Of a stretch of DNA of 64,000 nt, positions 52,203-61,321 are shown piece by piece (the first letter of the stretch is position 1; each line of letters opens with the position of its first letter). This stretch comes from Xanthocytophaga agilis. Its GTDB lineage: Bacteria > Bacteroidota > Bacteroidia > Cytophagales > 172606-1. Made by a program: the position numbers and the translations under genes. The stretch spans positions 248,001-312,000 of the forward strand of contig NZ_JASJOU010000005.1 of the NCBI RefSeq assembly GCF_030068605.1. Reading direction: 5' to 3'. The notes beneath the pieces are model-generated. The model ran no database searches and had not been told where the DNA came from. It saw nothing but the letters and a program-made list of their open reading frames with translations.

Positions 52203-52997
52203 CTAGAACTTCACGCCTGCCCTTTTCAATTGGCCTTTGATAAAGTTTTTAAGCGTTTCTTTTGTATTGGTGCCTACTTTCTTCAATGTACTATCTCCCG
52301 GTTTAGGCTTAAAGATAGTATCATGGTATTTATTCAGGATTGTAGGATCTGTGATAGGAGTATAGAAATAAGTATAGAACGATTTTCTTGTTTCTCCTGG
52401 AGGCAATGTAATTTTTGAATATCCATGATAAGAAATCTCACTGGTTTCAAAAATCAATACCCGATTCAGTATAGGCATTACAACCTTTTCCATCTTGGTC
52501 ATATCTGCATTCCACATTTCCATTCCTCCACCATATTCATCTTTCCAGTTTTTATTTAGATAGACCAGAAAATTCAAACGGCGATATACATTCTTTACAT
52601 GGTGTATGTTAAAGTCAACATGTATATCCAGAAAGCTTCCATCGCTACCCTGATGTAAACCAGTACCCAGACTATCGTCAGTTACAAATACACCTTTGAT
52701 TCCTGTTACTTTCTCCATCCATTGAGCGAATTCCGGGGACATGATCTCGTTGCGAACCTGAGTAAAGATGGGATCAAAATCAGAAAAGTTAGATCCTTCA
52801 GACTTATTTTCATTCATTCCTTTCCAGTGCTTGGTCAATTTCTCTACTGAAGGAAAATTTTCATATAGCTTATCAGCTACTTCTTGGCGAAAGAAATTAT
52901 CAAGAACCAGATGTTTATATGGCTTACTAGTCTGAAATTCAGCAGCTAGTTGTTCTACTTTAGCTGCATCTGTATAAATTGGATTAATCAGTTCCAT
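52203..52997 (-). CDS. 2-oxoglutarate/Fe(II)-dependent oxygenase, prolyl-4-hydroxylase type
   Basis: A 264-residue protein from the ATG at 52997, which gives MELINPIYTD; the frame extends 24 codons upstream to 53069 without conserved features. The iron ligands are HVD in FLDIHVDFNIHH and the distal His in SEISYHGYSK; the Arg for 2-oxoglutarate is in PPGETRKSFYTYFYT. The family hydroxylates peptides or small molecules; the closest pattern is bacterial prolyl-hydroxylase-like proteins often encoded in glycan clusters. A methyltransferase gene lies downstream. Confidence 0.85.
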   Translation of the reverse strand: MELINPIYTDAAKVEQLAAEFQTSKPYKHLVLDNFFRQEVADKLYENFPSVEKLTKHWKGMNENKSEGSNFSDFDPIFTQVRNEIMSPEFAQWMEKVTGIKGVFVTDDSLGTGLHQGSDGSFLDIHVDFNIHHVKNVYRRLNFLVYLNKNWKDEYGGGMEMWNADMTKMEKVVMPILNRVLIFETSEISYHGYSKITLPPGETRKSFYTYFYTPITDPTILNKYHDTIFKPKPGDSTLKKVGTNTKETLKNFIKGQLKRAGVKF

Positions 52998-53270
52998 AAG
53001 TGAAAATAGGCCCGTCGATAAATGGTTAATTGAACTAACTATAGTAGAAATCAAGAACGATGGTATCACAAAAATAAACTAATGCTTAATTTCGTTTTTA
53101 ACAAGGTATTATTTTTGCGAATGTTTATCAATGTGTTTGTGAAAACTCATTACTTTTAGAATATACTTTTACAAAAGTAATCATTTTTATACAACACTGA
53201 GATTTTCAGTTTGAAAAGATACTATTTTGATTGCAGCCTGTTCTGTCTATAAATTACATATACAATTACA

Positions 53271-54521
53271 ATGAAACTATATTATTTTTTTCTTGGTGCA
53301 GCACTATTAGTAGCTGGTTGTTCACGGCCTCCTGCATCCAAGCCTGTCAGTAATCCTAATAAACCCATTGTAACAGAAGAAATTTCACTTATACCAAAAA
53401 CCAAAACATTGGTTCAGGATACTGCTATCAGGGTGTTTGTCGAAGCACAAATATTGGGTAACTACCAGTCTATGACACCTCAACGGTTTGTCAGTGATTT
53501 TATTTTCAATTATGCTATTCTACCAGATTATAGTAGTCGGGACATATTACAACGCAAAAATGTTCGTCTGACAGTTGATGATCTTACCAAGTTAGAAGAC
53601 AACCGTTTTTTGTTTTCATTTACGGTTCCCAAGTTGCAAGTACCTACAGCACTTCTTCTACTGGAAATCAATAATCTGACAGCATCCAAAAAGGTACTAC
53701 ATGATGTTCCGTTAAAATTTACTTCCACCCGTTTGAGTGATACCTATGGCATATTCGATCAATATGGTGAATATCCGATGATTCGCAACTTTGCTACACA
53801 AACAGATACACTTCAGATTGCAGATCTGAACCATACTAAACGTTCAATGGTGGTAACACATTATAGTCATGATTTTGAACCTGCGCCTTCTCCTATGGGA
53901 AGTGCGGCCAAGAATGTTCCTAAAACGTTAGAACCTGATACTTTATTTACTGTCTCTACCAATCAATCCTTTACCCTCCCAAAACCTGGCTTATACTTCT
54001 TTCAGGAAGACACCAGCCAAAATTCAGGAGTTAGTATCTGGATAGGTGACAAGCGTTATCCAAGATACACCCATCCCCAGGATTTGGTAGAACCACTTAT
54101 TTATATCAGTACTAAGAACGAACTGAAAGAATTACAAACAACAACTATACCTAAGAAAACACTTGATACTTATTGGTTGCGTCTGACAAGTAATAGTGAA
54201 ACTCGTGCCAAGCGAAGTATTAGAGCTTACTATCGTCGTGTAGCAACAGCAAATAGATTATTCTCCAGTTACAAAGAAGGCTGGAAAACAGATATGGGTA
54301 TGATATACATTGTGTTAGGCCAGCCAGACCAGGTGACCCGACTAAAAGACAAAGAAGTATGGACGTATACTCAGAATGCCAATTTCTCAGAGATAAACTT
54401 TACATTCATGCGTCGTCCAAATGCATTTACAGAAGAAGCATATGAGTTAGTACGTTATGTAGAATATGAGCCTATCTGGTATCCGGTTGTTGAAGAATGG
54501 AGAAAAGGTGTTGTAGAATAA
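53271..54521 (+). CDS. GWxTD domain lipoprotein
   Basis: A 416-residue lipoprotein (MKLYYFFLGAALLVAGC, Cys17). The C-terminal part has the family signature GWKTDMGMIYIVLGQPDQV followed by WTYTQNANFSEINFTF, the GWxTD domain found in Bacteroidota and Acidobacteria. The middle is beta-rich. GWxTD proteins are envelope proteins of unknown function. The gene converges on rodA and shares a strong terminator with it. A short inverted repeat, TACTTTT/AAAAGTA at 53164-53179, lies about 90 bp before its start. Confidence 0.9.
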   Translation: MKLYYFFLGAALLVAGCSRPPASKPVSNPNKPIVTEEISLIPKTKTLVQDTAIRVFVEAQILGNYQSMTPQRFVSDFIFNYAILPDYSSRDILQRKNVRLTVDDLTKLEDNRFLFSFTVPKLQVPTALLLLEINNLTASKKVLHDVPLKFTSTRLSDTYGIFDQYGEYPMIRNFATQTDTLQIADLNHTKRSMVVTHYSHDFEPAPSPMGSAAKNVPKTLEPDTLFTVSTNQSFTLPKPGLYFFQEDTSQNSGVSIWIGDKRYPRYTHPQDLVEPLIYISTKNELKELQTTTIPKKTLDTYWLRLTSNSETRAKRSIRAYYRRVATANRLFSSYKEGWKTDMGMIYIVLGQPDQVTRLKDKEVWTYTQNANFSEINFTFMRRPNAFTEEAYELVRYVEYEPIWYPVVEEWRKGVVE

Positions 54522-54534
54522 GAGGATGTCAGAT

Positions 54535-54583
54535 ATAAAAATAAAAAGGGTGTGTATATGATACACACCCTTTTTATTTTTAT
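54535..54583. terminator. bidirectional terminator between GWxTD gene and rodA
   Basis: Perfect 23-bp arms (54535-54557 and 54561-54583) with a 3-nt loop ATG; the GC core GGGTGTGTAT is flanked by A-rich and T-rich tracts. The rodA stop (54596) is 13 bp beyond it. Confidence 0.92.
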
Positions 54584-54595
54584 CTACTATCATTA

Positions 54596-55891
54596 TTAAA
54601 GTCGGCTTAACACCTCAATACGATGAGAATCTAGTTTTAAGAAGATCCAGAGTAAAATTGTAAAAGACCACAAAGATGATCCACCATAGCTAAAGAACGG
54701 AAGAGGAATCCCAATTACAGGAAGCAATCCAATAGCCATTCCAAGATTTACAGCAAAGTGGAAAAAGATGATACAGGCAACACAATACCCGTAAATACGG
54801 GAAAAACGATCACGTTGACGTTCTGCAAGTGCAATAATACGACAAAGCAGCCCTATCATTAAAATAAAAACGATCAACCCACCAATCCATCCCTGCTCTT
54901 CACCAATAGTAGCAAAAATAAAGTCGGTACTTTGCTCTGGCACAAAGTCAAATTTTGTTTGTGTACCATTTAAAAACCCTTTTCCCCAGAAGCCTCCCGA
55001 ACCAATAGCAATCTTGGATTGAAGTACCTGCCAGCCAATTTTTTTCTGGTCAACTGTCTCAGGTTTTAATAAAACCATAATTCTATCTCGCTGGTGAGCT
55101 TGCAATACGTTAAACATAAAGAAACCAACCAACTCAATCATTGCACTTACAAAAGCTCCCCCTCCAATAGACATAAGTATGTTTCGGGGGCTCTTCCAAC
55201 GCAGATTAAGAATTACCAATCCTATAATAACCCAGACTGCAATGTGAAGATATACGTGTTCTATTATTAATGATAAGATAACAATGACCGCAGCAATGAT
55301 AGGAAGTATCAATACCCAGGGAGTAAGGCCTTCTCTATATAGAACCAGGATAAAAGCTCCAAAGACAAGAGCAGACCCTGTATCATTTTGCTTTAATATT
55401 AATATTGCCGGAATGCCTATGATAGCGCCACAGACGAGTTGAGTCCGAGTATCATCAAATTTTATTTCATTATCACCCAGATATTTTGCCAGAGTAAGTG
55501 CTGTAACAAATTTGGCAAACTCTGAAGGTTGTATCCGAATACTCCCTATTTCAAACCAGGCTTTTGCGCCATGCACATCATGAGCCAAAAAGATTACACC
55601 AACCAATGCAACTAAAATTATCCCATACAGAATAAAGGCAAAAGCTTCAAAGAACTTGAAGTCCACAATCATGATCAGGAGTATCAAAACAAAGGAGGAG
55701 CCAATCCAGATAAGTTGCTTTCCAGAATTTATCCCAAAGTCAAAAATACTTTGGTGAAGTTCGGGATCATAAACAGCAGCAAAAATGTTGAACCAACCCG
55801 CTATTACACAAGCTGCATACAAGGCAACTGTAAGCCAGTCGAGCTTACCTGTTGATAGTTCCTGTCCAGGCCTGGGCTGAGCATAAAGCAT
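54596..55891 (-). CDS. rodA: rod shape-determining protein RodA
   Basis: A 431-residue SEDS-family peptidoglycan glycosyltransferase with about ten membrane segments. Family marks include HDVHGAKAWFEIGSIRIQPSEFAK (in two blocks, the last being IQPSEFAK), KQNDTGSALVFG, GFWGKGFLNGTQTKFDFVPE and the C-terminal GLLPVIGIPLPFFSYGGSSL. It polymerises glycan strands for lateral wall growth together with PBP2, encoded 37 bp upstream. The arrangement mrdA-rodA is the usual one. RodA is favoured over FtsW by the PBP2 partner. Confidence 0.95.
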   Translation of the reverse strand: MLYAQPRPGQELSTGKLDWLTVALYAACVIAGWFNIFAAVYDPELHQSIFDFGINSGKQLIWIGSSFVLILLIMIVDFKFFEAFAFILYGIILVALVGVIFLAHDVHGAKAWFEIGSIRIQPSEFAKFVTALTLAKYLGDNEIKFDDTRTQLVCGAIIGIPAILILKQNDTGSALVFGAFILVLYREGLTPWVLILPIIAAVIVILSLIIEHVYLHIAVWVIIGLVILNLRWKSPRNILMSIGGGAFVSAMIELVGFFMFNVLQAHQRDRIMVLLKPETVDQKKIGWQVLQSKIAIGSGGFWGKGFLNGTQTKFDFVPEQSTDFIFATIGEEQGWIGGLIVFILMIGLLCRIIALAERQRDRFSRIYGYCVACIIFFHFAVNLGMAIGLLPVIGIPLPFFSYGGSSLWSFTILLWIFLKLDSHRIEVLSRL

Positions 55892-55928
55892 AATTTTTTT
55901 CTGAATAGTAAATTGTTGATGAAATAAA

Positions 55929-57890
55929 TTAGTTCTTCTCTGTGGCTGACTTAGTGCGATTACTTACAATAATAGGCTTGTTTTGTTTACTGGTATCTGG
56001 TTTTGGGAAACCAGGAAGTGTAGGTTTAGGCTTGGAGCCTGTACTATCCTTTTTAATAGCTTTAGGATCAATTTTAGGCTTAGGCATATAATTACGCAAC
56101 TTGAAATCTTTTTCCAGTAAAGTTCTGTCTACATGCCCTTTCAAATATTTTTCTACAATTAAACTGGCGATAGGTGCAGCAGCAAATCCACCGAAGCCTG
56201 CATTCTCAACATAAACAGCCAATGCTATTTTAGGATTTTCTTTTGGAGCAAAGGCCACAAACACGGAATGGTCCTTCTCGCCTTTTTTATTCTGTGAAGT
56301 TCCGGTCTTTCCACACATAACAATATCTGGAATACGTGCTTTAGACCACACAGTTCCCCGTTTTACTGCATCTTCCATCCCATCAATCACTGTTTGAAAA
56401 TGCTCCGGTTTGATACTTGTATGGTGTTTTTCCTGATATTGAGGAAGAGGCGCTCCATTCTTACCTATACGTTTGATCAGGTGTGGTGTATAATAATAAC
56501 CCCGATTAGCCATGATAGCAGCAAGATTAGCCATCTGAATTGGTACCACGTTTAGCTCTCCTTCCCCAATACTTACTGAATAAAAGTTTGAGAACTGCCA
56601 GCGAGATTTTCCATAGGAGCGGTTGTATATAGCAGTATCAGGTATGAATCCTCGTTTTACGTTCGGCATATCTACCTCTAGCTTTGTCCCAAATCCAAAC
56701 GTTTTTACATGTTTATTCCACTCCATCAAACCAATCGGAGCATCTCTCCAATTATTACCACTACTTTGTGCGTAGATAATACGTCGGTACACATTGTAAA
56801 AATAAGGGTTACAGGACCACTCAATAGCATTGTGTAAGTCATTATGTCCACTTGGATGGCTATGGCATTTCATTGGTACTTTGATACAGGCAAACTGAGA
56901 CTGAGGATCGATTACACCTTCTTCAAGGGCAACTAGTGATTGCACTAGCTTAAAGATAGATCCAGGCCGATATACAGCCTGGATAGGCCTGTTGTACATT
57001 GGTAAGTAGGGGTTCTTTTGCAACTCACTGAAGTTCTTTCCAAACAAACGTCCTACTAATAGATTTGGATCATAGCTAGGAGCTGATACCATAGTGAGAA
57101 TCTCTCCTGTAGAAGGTTCTATAGCAACAATACTCCCAATCTTATTAGTCATTAAGCTATCGGCATACCGCTGAAGATCCAAATCAATAGATGAAATCAA
57201 ATTTTCGCCAGCAACAGCAGATGTATCAAATGTGCCTTCTTTAAAAGACCCTTTCTCAACTCCATTCACATTCACCATTACATAACGAACACCTCGTTGC
57301 CCACGTAATTGTTCTTCATAATACGACTCTACACCTGAAATACCGATGTAGTCACCTTGTCTGTAGTAATTCTGATTTTCGAGGCGTTTCTCACTAATCT
57401 CTCCTATATAGCCAAGTGCATTGGCGAGGGTAGGTTGAGGATACTTTCGGACAGCACGTGAAGTATAAAAGAATCCAGGATAATTAATCAGACGATCCTG
57501 AATATGAGCAAACTCATTTACAGATAATTGTTTCAAAAAAACAGTAGGTCGCCCTCTAGCATATTTAGATCGTGTTGCAATAGTCATTACCGAATCAAAA
57601 TACTGCCGTGTAACTCCCATTGTATTACAAAAGCTCACTGTGTCATCAATCCTGGCTTTTTTGGGAATTACAGAAATATCATATACCGATTCATTGATTA
57701 CAATCAGTTTTCCATTCCTATCCAGAATCTGGCCTCTATGTGGATAGACAATTACCCTCCGAATGGCATTATCATCGGCTTGTGCTTTATAATTATCATC
57801 AACAACCTGTAAATAAAAAAGTCGTACTAAATAAACAATACCAACAAGTATAAAAATACCTTGTATTACAAATCTTCTGGAATCTTTCAT
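55929..57890 (-). CDS. mrdA: penicillin-binding protein 2
   Basis: A 653-residue class B transpeptidase with one N-terminal membrane helix (about 6-27). A pedestal domain starts at GQILDRNGKLIVINESVYDI, and the catalytic domain holds SxxK as Ser in YRPGSIFKL, SxN as WSCNPYF, and KTG as CGKTGTSQN. It cross-links peptidoglycan for cell elongation with RodA, whose gene follows after 37 bp. The last 60 residues are Lys/Pro rich. The mreBCD genes that often precede it are absent from its upstream side, and it has its own promoter. Confidence 0.95.
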   Translation of the reverse strand: MKDSRRFVIQGIFILVGIVYLVRLFYLQVVDDNYKAQADDNAIRRVIVYPHRGQILDRNGKLIVINESVYDISVIPKKARIDDTVSFCNTMGVTRQYFDSVMTIATRSKYARGRPTVFLKQLSVNEFAHIQDRLINYPGFFYTSRAVRKYPQPTLANALGYIGEISEKRLENQNYYRQGDYIGISGVESYYEEQLRGQRGVRYVMVNVNGVEKGSFKEGTFDTSAVAGENLISSIDLDLQRYADSLMTNKIGSIVAIEPSTGEILTMVSAPSYDPNLLVGRLFGKNFSELQKNPYLPMYNRPIQAVYRPGSIFKLVQSLVALEEGVIDPQSQFACIKVPMKCHSHPSGHNDLHNAIEWSCNPYFYNVYRRIIYAQSSGNNWRDAPIGLMEWNKHVKTFGFGTKLEVDMPNVKRGFIPDTAIYNRSYGKSRWQFSNFYSVSIGEGELNVVPIQMANLAAIMANRGYYYTPHLIKRIGKNGAPLPQYQEKHHTSIKPEHFQTVIDGMEDAVKRGTVWSKARIPDIVMCGKTGTSQNKKGEKDHSVFVAFAPKENPKIALAVYVENAGFGGFAAAPIASLIVEKYLKGHVDRTLLEKDFKLRNYMPKPKIDPKAIKKDSTGSKPKPTLPGFPKPDTSKQNKPIIVSNRTKSATEKN

Positions 57891-57989
57891 GAATGTAATT
57901 TACTACATCGCTCAGTTTGAGGAACTATTATAAAAACGAATCCAAGCCTACAGAAGTGCCAGACTCTGAGTTTATATTTTTAAGGACGC

Positions 57990-58024
57990 CAAATTTAGGA
58001 TTCTTGTAAGGGCTTAACTGCAAA
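57990..58024 (-). promoter_or_regulatory. Bacteroidota-type promoter for mrdA-rodA
   Basis: On the minus strand: TTTG (58024-58021), a 23-bp spacer, and TAAATTTG (57997-57990). Both boxes match consensus exactly; the spacer is at the long end of the accepted range. The start codon is 100 bp downstream. Confidence 0.55.
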
Positions 58025-58125
58025 ATTAGAAAATTACAACGTAGTAGTAACACAATTTGTTGCACAAATGATAAATTTCTGCTCAAATTATTTGAAAATT
58101 TTTATTAAACTCTATTTATCTAACT

Positions 58126-58542
58126 ATGTACCTTCTTTTATCTCTTAGAATAGGTATCCCGATTCCTCCTTCTTATCAAAATAGGATTACTGAAACTATA
58201 AGAATGCAAACAAAAGATGTAACCATATATGACTGTGATAATCATTCTGAAAGTATTATAGTTGGTTATGCAGCAGAGCTACTTGAACAATCACTTAAAA
58301 CTGCTATAGTTATTGAAGTGGAAGATGAAAAAGATGTCGCCTTATCGTTAGGGCAACTACGCGTGTTATTTAATAAGTTTATACAATATACGACAAAGAT
58401 ACAACTGTTTATTATAGGAAATTCTTCCATAGTAAGCCAGATGTTGCAGATACTACCTGCCAATATCCAATTTCATAATCTGGATGACCAAAAACAAACA
58501 GAACAAATCCTTTCTTTTCTAACAAAAACGGATAACAATTAA
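58126..58542 (+). CDS. uncharacterised small protein
   Basis: A 138-residue soluble protein from the ATG at 58126, though Met27 (58204) is an equally plausible start. It alternates strands and helices (TAIVIEVEDEKDVALSLGQL, then KFIQYTTKIQLFIIGNSSIV), suggesting a small alpha/beta fold similar to receiver or STAS-like domains. No catalytic motif is visible and I do not recognise a family. It is convergent with crtZ with only 42 bp between the stops and no clear terminator. Confidence 0.55.
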   Translation: MYLLLSLRIGIPIPPSYQNRITETIRMQTKDVTIYDCDNHSESIIVGYAAELLEQSLKTAIVIEVEDEKDVALSLGQLRVLFNKFIQYTTKIQLFIIGNSSIVSQMLQILPANIQFHNLDDQKQTEQILSFLTKTDNN

Positions 58543-58584
58543 TTTATCCTAATACGATCAGATAATTTTTACGAAGTCAAAGAC

Positions 58585-59106
58585 TTATTGAGGAACATGC
58601 TTGCTTTCTTGATTAGAGATAGAATCAGATTGTTTAACATCTTTGGCTTTATATGTAGATGCTTCATATTTTGGTGGAGCATATAAAAAACCAAAAGCCT
58701 CTGCTCCCTCTTTTGTTGTACATTTATGGTGAACCTTATGAGCCCGGATCATTCGGCGAAGGTATTTATTCTCTGGGCGTAATCCATGTTTGATGCGTTG
58801 ATGAACTAATATATCATGAAATAATACATAAAAAATACCATATGCTGTAATTCCTATACCTACCCATAATAAAAAACGTAGAGCCGCAAACTCAATACCT
58901 ATCATTATACTTGCAGCTGCTGGCACACTAAATACCAATCCAAACAAATCATTTTTTTCGAATGCTCCAGCATAAGGAGTATGATGCGATTTATGCCAGT
59001 TCCATAATATCCCATGCATGATATACTTATGAGTGGCCCATGCCACACCTTCCATCAGAAAAAAAGTAGAGATGGCAATCAGAATATTTATCCAAAGGGG
59101 AAACAT
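58585..59106 (-). CDS. crtZ: beta-carotene hydroxylase
   Basis: A 173-residue membrane di-iron enzyme of the fatty-acid hydroxylase superfamily. The four His clusters are all present: HKYIMHG, HKSHH, HDILVHQR and HKVHH, set around four hydrophobic segments. CrtZ puts hydroxyl groups on the ionone rings of beta-carotene to give zeaxanthin. The ispH gene for the last step of isoprenoid precursor synthesis lies 147 bp upstream on the same strand, so both genes may be transcribed together. The polar C-terminal tail (KDVKQSDSISN) is extra. Confidence 0.9.
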   Translation of the reverse strand: MFPLWINILIAISTFFLMEGVAWATHKYIMHGILWNWHKSHHTPYAGAFEKNDLFGLVFSVPAAASIMIGIEFAALRFLLWVGIGITAYGIFYVLFHDILVHQRIKHGLRPENKYLRRMIRAHKVHHKCTTKEGAEAFGFLYAPPKYEASTYKAKDVKQSDSISNQESKHVPQ

Positions 59107-59253
59107 ATATAATAGGTTTTGTAGGGTTTGTAATTGTTAAGGTTAATTTGAGGATTTCCAGATGTTTCTCCGCTCTAAGTAGGGATACAAAATTAAAAAC
59201 ATTGCTCTCATAAATACAAGACCTTAAAGTGTATTTTATTGAATAGCAACTGA

Positions 59254-60099
59254 TTATAGCTTGCAGATTGTATTTCGGACCTCTTCCATCAACCACATAG
59301 GAGTAGATGTAGCACCACAAATGCCCACCGTTTCATTAGTAGCAAACCATTCAAGGTTAATGTCTGTCACCTTAGATACAAAGAAAGTATTAGGGTTGGT
59401 TTCTTTGCAAACATTGAAGAGTACTTTTCCATTTGAAGATTTAGAGCCAGAAACAAAAATAATCTTGTCAAAACGCTTTGCAAAGAGACGTAATTCTTTA
59501 TCACGATTCGACACTTGACGGCATATAGTGTCATTGGATTCCACTTCGATGCCTTCTTCTTTTAGTTTCTTGGTAATATCATAAAACTTATCTGTGCTTT
59601 TAGTAGTCTGACTATATAAAGTAATACGTCTGGGCATATCTTTTGGATTTAATTCAGATAAATCCTGAAATACAACTGCTTCATTATTGGTTTGTCCAAG
59701 TAGTCCTACAACTTCCGCATGTCCATGTTTCCCATAAATAAATATCCTATCATCTCTATCATAGGAATTTTTGATACGATTTTGCAGCTTTAACACTACC
59801 GGACAAGATGCATCAATTAATTCAATATTATTTTTTAGAGCAAGTTCATAGGTAGAAGGAGGCTCTCCATGTGCCCTGATCAATACTTTTTCATTTTGCA
59901 AACCAGCCAGCTGATCATGGTTAATGATTCTCAGCCCTTTATTCTCCAGACGATTAACTTCTTCATCATTGTGCACAATATCTCCCAGACAATACAGATA
60001 CCCCTGTTCATCAAGAATGTCCTCTGCCATCTCAATTGCATAAACAACACCAAAACAAAAGCCCGAATTTGTATCTATGGTCACCTGAAGGTTCAGCAT
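59254..60099 (-). CDS. ispH: 4-hydroxy-3-methylbut-2-enyl diphosphate reductase
   Basis: A 281-residue iron-sulfur enzyme from the ATG at 60099; the frame opens eight codons earlier, but MLNLQVTIDTNSGFCFGV matches the Bacteroidota start. The three cluster cysteines are in GFCFGVVYA, DASCPVV and VGICGATSTP, and conserved His residues in VHNDEEV and IRAHGEPP. The enzyme makes IPP and DMAPP from HMBPP, the last step of the MEP pathway. The crtZ gene downstream uses products of this pathway. Confidence 0.95.
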   Translation of the reverse strand: MLNLQVTIDTNSGFCFGVVYAIEMAEDILDEQGYLYCLGDIVHNDEEVNRLENKGLRIINHDQLAGLQNEKVLIRAHGEPPSTYELALKNNIELIDASCPVVLKLQNRIKNSYDRDDRIFIYGKHGHAEVVGLLGQTNNEAVVFQDLSELNPKDMPRRITLYSQTTKSTDKFYDITKKLKEEGIEVESNDTICRQVSNRDKELRLFAKRFDKIIFVSGSKSSNGKVLFNVCKETNPNTFFVSKVTDINLEWFATNETVGICGATSTPMWLMEEVRNTICKL

Positions 60100-60300
60100 A
60101 AAGAAAAGTTTCAGTTCAAACAAATACCTGTAAATTTGTCATTTAAACAGATAAACTAATTTTAGCGAAATGTGTTTGAAACAAAGTGAGGTTTTTACAA
60201 TCTGTTGTTAAATAAAGAGGAGTACATGCTGTATACTATATGTGCTCTAGAGTTACTTATTCTGAGTAATAAATTAACAGGCACTGCCTTTAAACTTTTA

Positions 60301-61317
60301 ATGAATATACTAACAGTCAAAGATTTAAACAAAACTTATTCTGGACAATTTGCTCCGGCTATTAAAAATATAACACTAGCAATAAAGAAAGGAGAAATAT
60401 TTGGGTTAGTGGGAGAAAGTGGAAGTGGTAAAACTACTCTATTACGAATCATTGCCGGACTGGAAGATGCAGATAGTGGTAGTGTTCGCTTGTTAAAAGA
60501 ATCTATAACAGGCCCTTCACAAAATCTAGTACCAGGACATACACATATACGGTTAGTACATCAGAACTTCAATTTACAACCAAATATATCCATTCGCCAA
60601 AATATCCTGTATTCTCTCAAAGGCTATGATCTACAATATCAACTAGATAGGCTGGATAAAATGATAGATCTATGTGATTTATCCGCATTACAACACAAAT
60701 TACCTCGTCAATTATCCGGAGGAGAAATGCAACGGGTGGCCTTGGCTCGTGCACTGGCAGATGAGCCTATGCTGTTGTTGCTGGACGAACCATTCAGTAA
60801 TGTTGATATTATTCGCCGACAGGAATTGAAACATGAGGTGAGTGATATTATCCGGAAAAGTGGTACTACTGCCATATTTGTCACCCATGATACAACAGAG
60901 GCATTAACACTTTCTGATACAATAGGTGTTATGCGGGATGGCTCTCTTATTCAGATTGGAACACCACATCATATTTATAATCACCCTGCCACATCCTATG
61001 TTGCCAGATTCTTTGGTAATGCCAATATTATATCTATAATTAAGCTGCAACCCTATCTAAGAATAAAACAACAAGCTTCTCTATTTAACAAGCAGGATGT
61101 GGTATGTATAAGAGCAGAGTCCATACAAATCTGTCAGGAGGCAGAAGCCGACCTGACAGGAAAACTCAAAAAAGTTTATTATCTGGGCATGTATGAACTA
61201 TGGGATGTACAAATAGCCAGAAATATATCACTTCAACTTCTTCATTTCCAGAAGACACCTCCACCGGAAAAATTATTTCTGAAGATTGTATGGGAACAGG
61301 TACATGTTTTCCAGTAA
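60301..61317 (+). CDS. ABC transporter ATP-binding protein (PotA/CysA-like)
   Basis: A 338-residue ATPase from the ATG at 60301; the frame extends upstream to a TTG at 60205, but conserved sequence starts with ILTVKDLNKTYSGQ. Walker A is GESGSGKTT, the signature LSGGEMQR, Walker B LLLLDEPFSNVD, and the H-loop FVTHDTTEAL. The C-terminal 100 residues form a short TOBE-like domain (VCIRAESIQI, GKLKKVYYLGMYE). That architecture belongs to importers of polyamine, iron or sulfate/molybdate type. No permease or binding protein gene is adjacent, so the partner is unknown. Confidence 0.87.
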   Translation: MNILTVKDLNKTYSGQFAPAIKNITLAIKKGEIFGLVGESGSGKTTLLRIIAGLEDADSGSVRLLKESITGPSQNLVPGHTHIRLVHQNFNLQPNISIRQNILYSLKGYDLQYQLDRLDKMIDLCDLSALQHKLPRQLSGGEMQRVALARALADEPMLLLLDEPFSNVDIIRRQELKHEVSDIIRKSGTTAIFVTHDTTEALTLSDTIGVMRDGSLIQIGTPHHIYNHPATSYVARFFGNANIISIIKLQPYLRIKQQASLFNKQDVVCIRAESIQICQEAEADLTGKLKKVYYLGMYELWDVQIARNISLQLLHFQKTPPPEKLFLKIVWEQVHVFQ

Positions 61318-61321
61318 TTGT

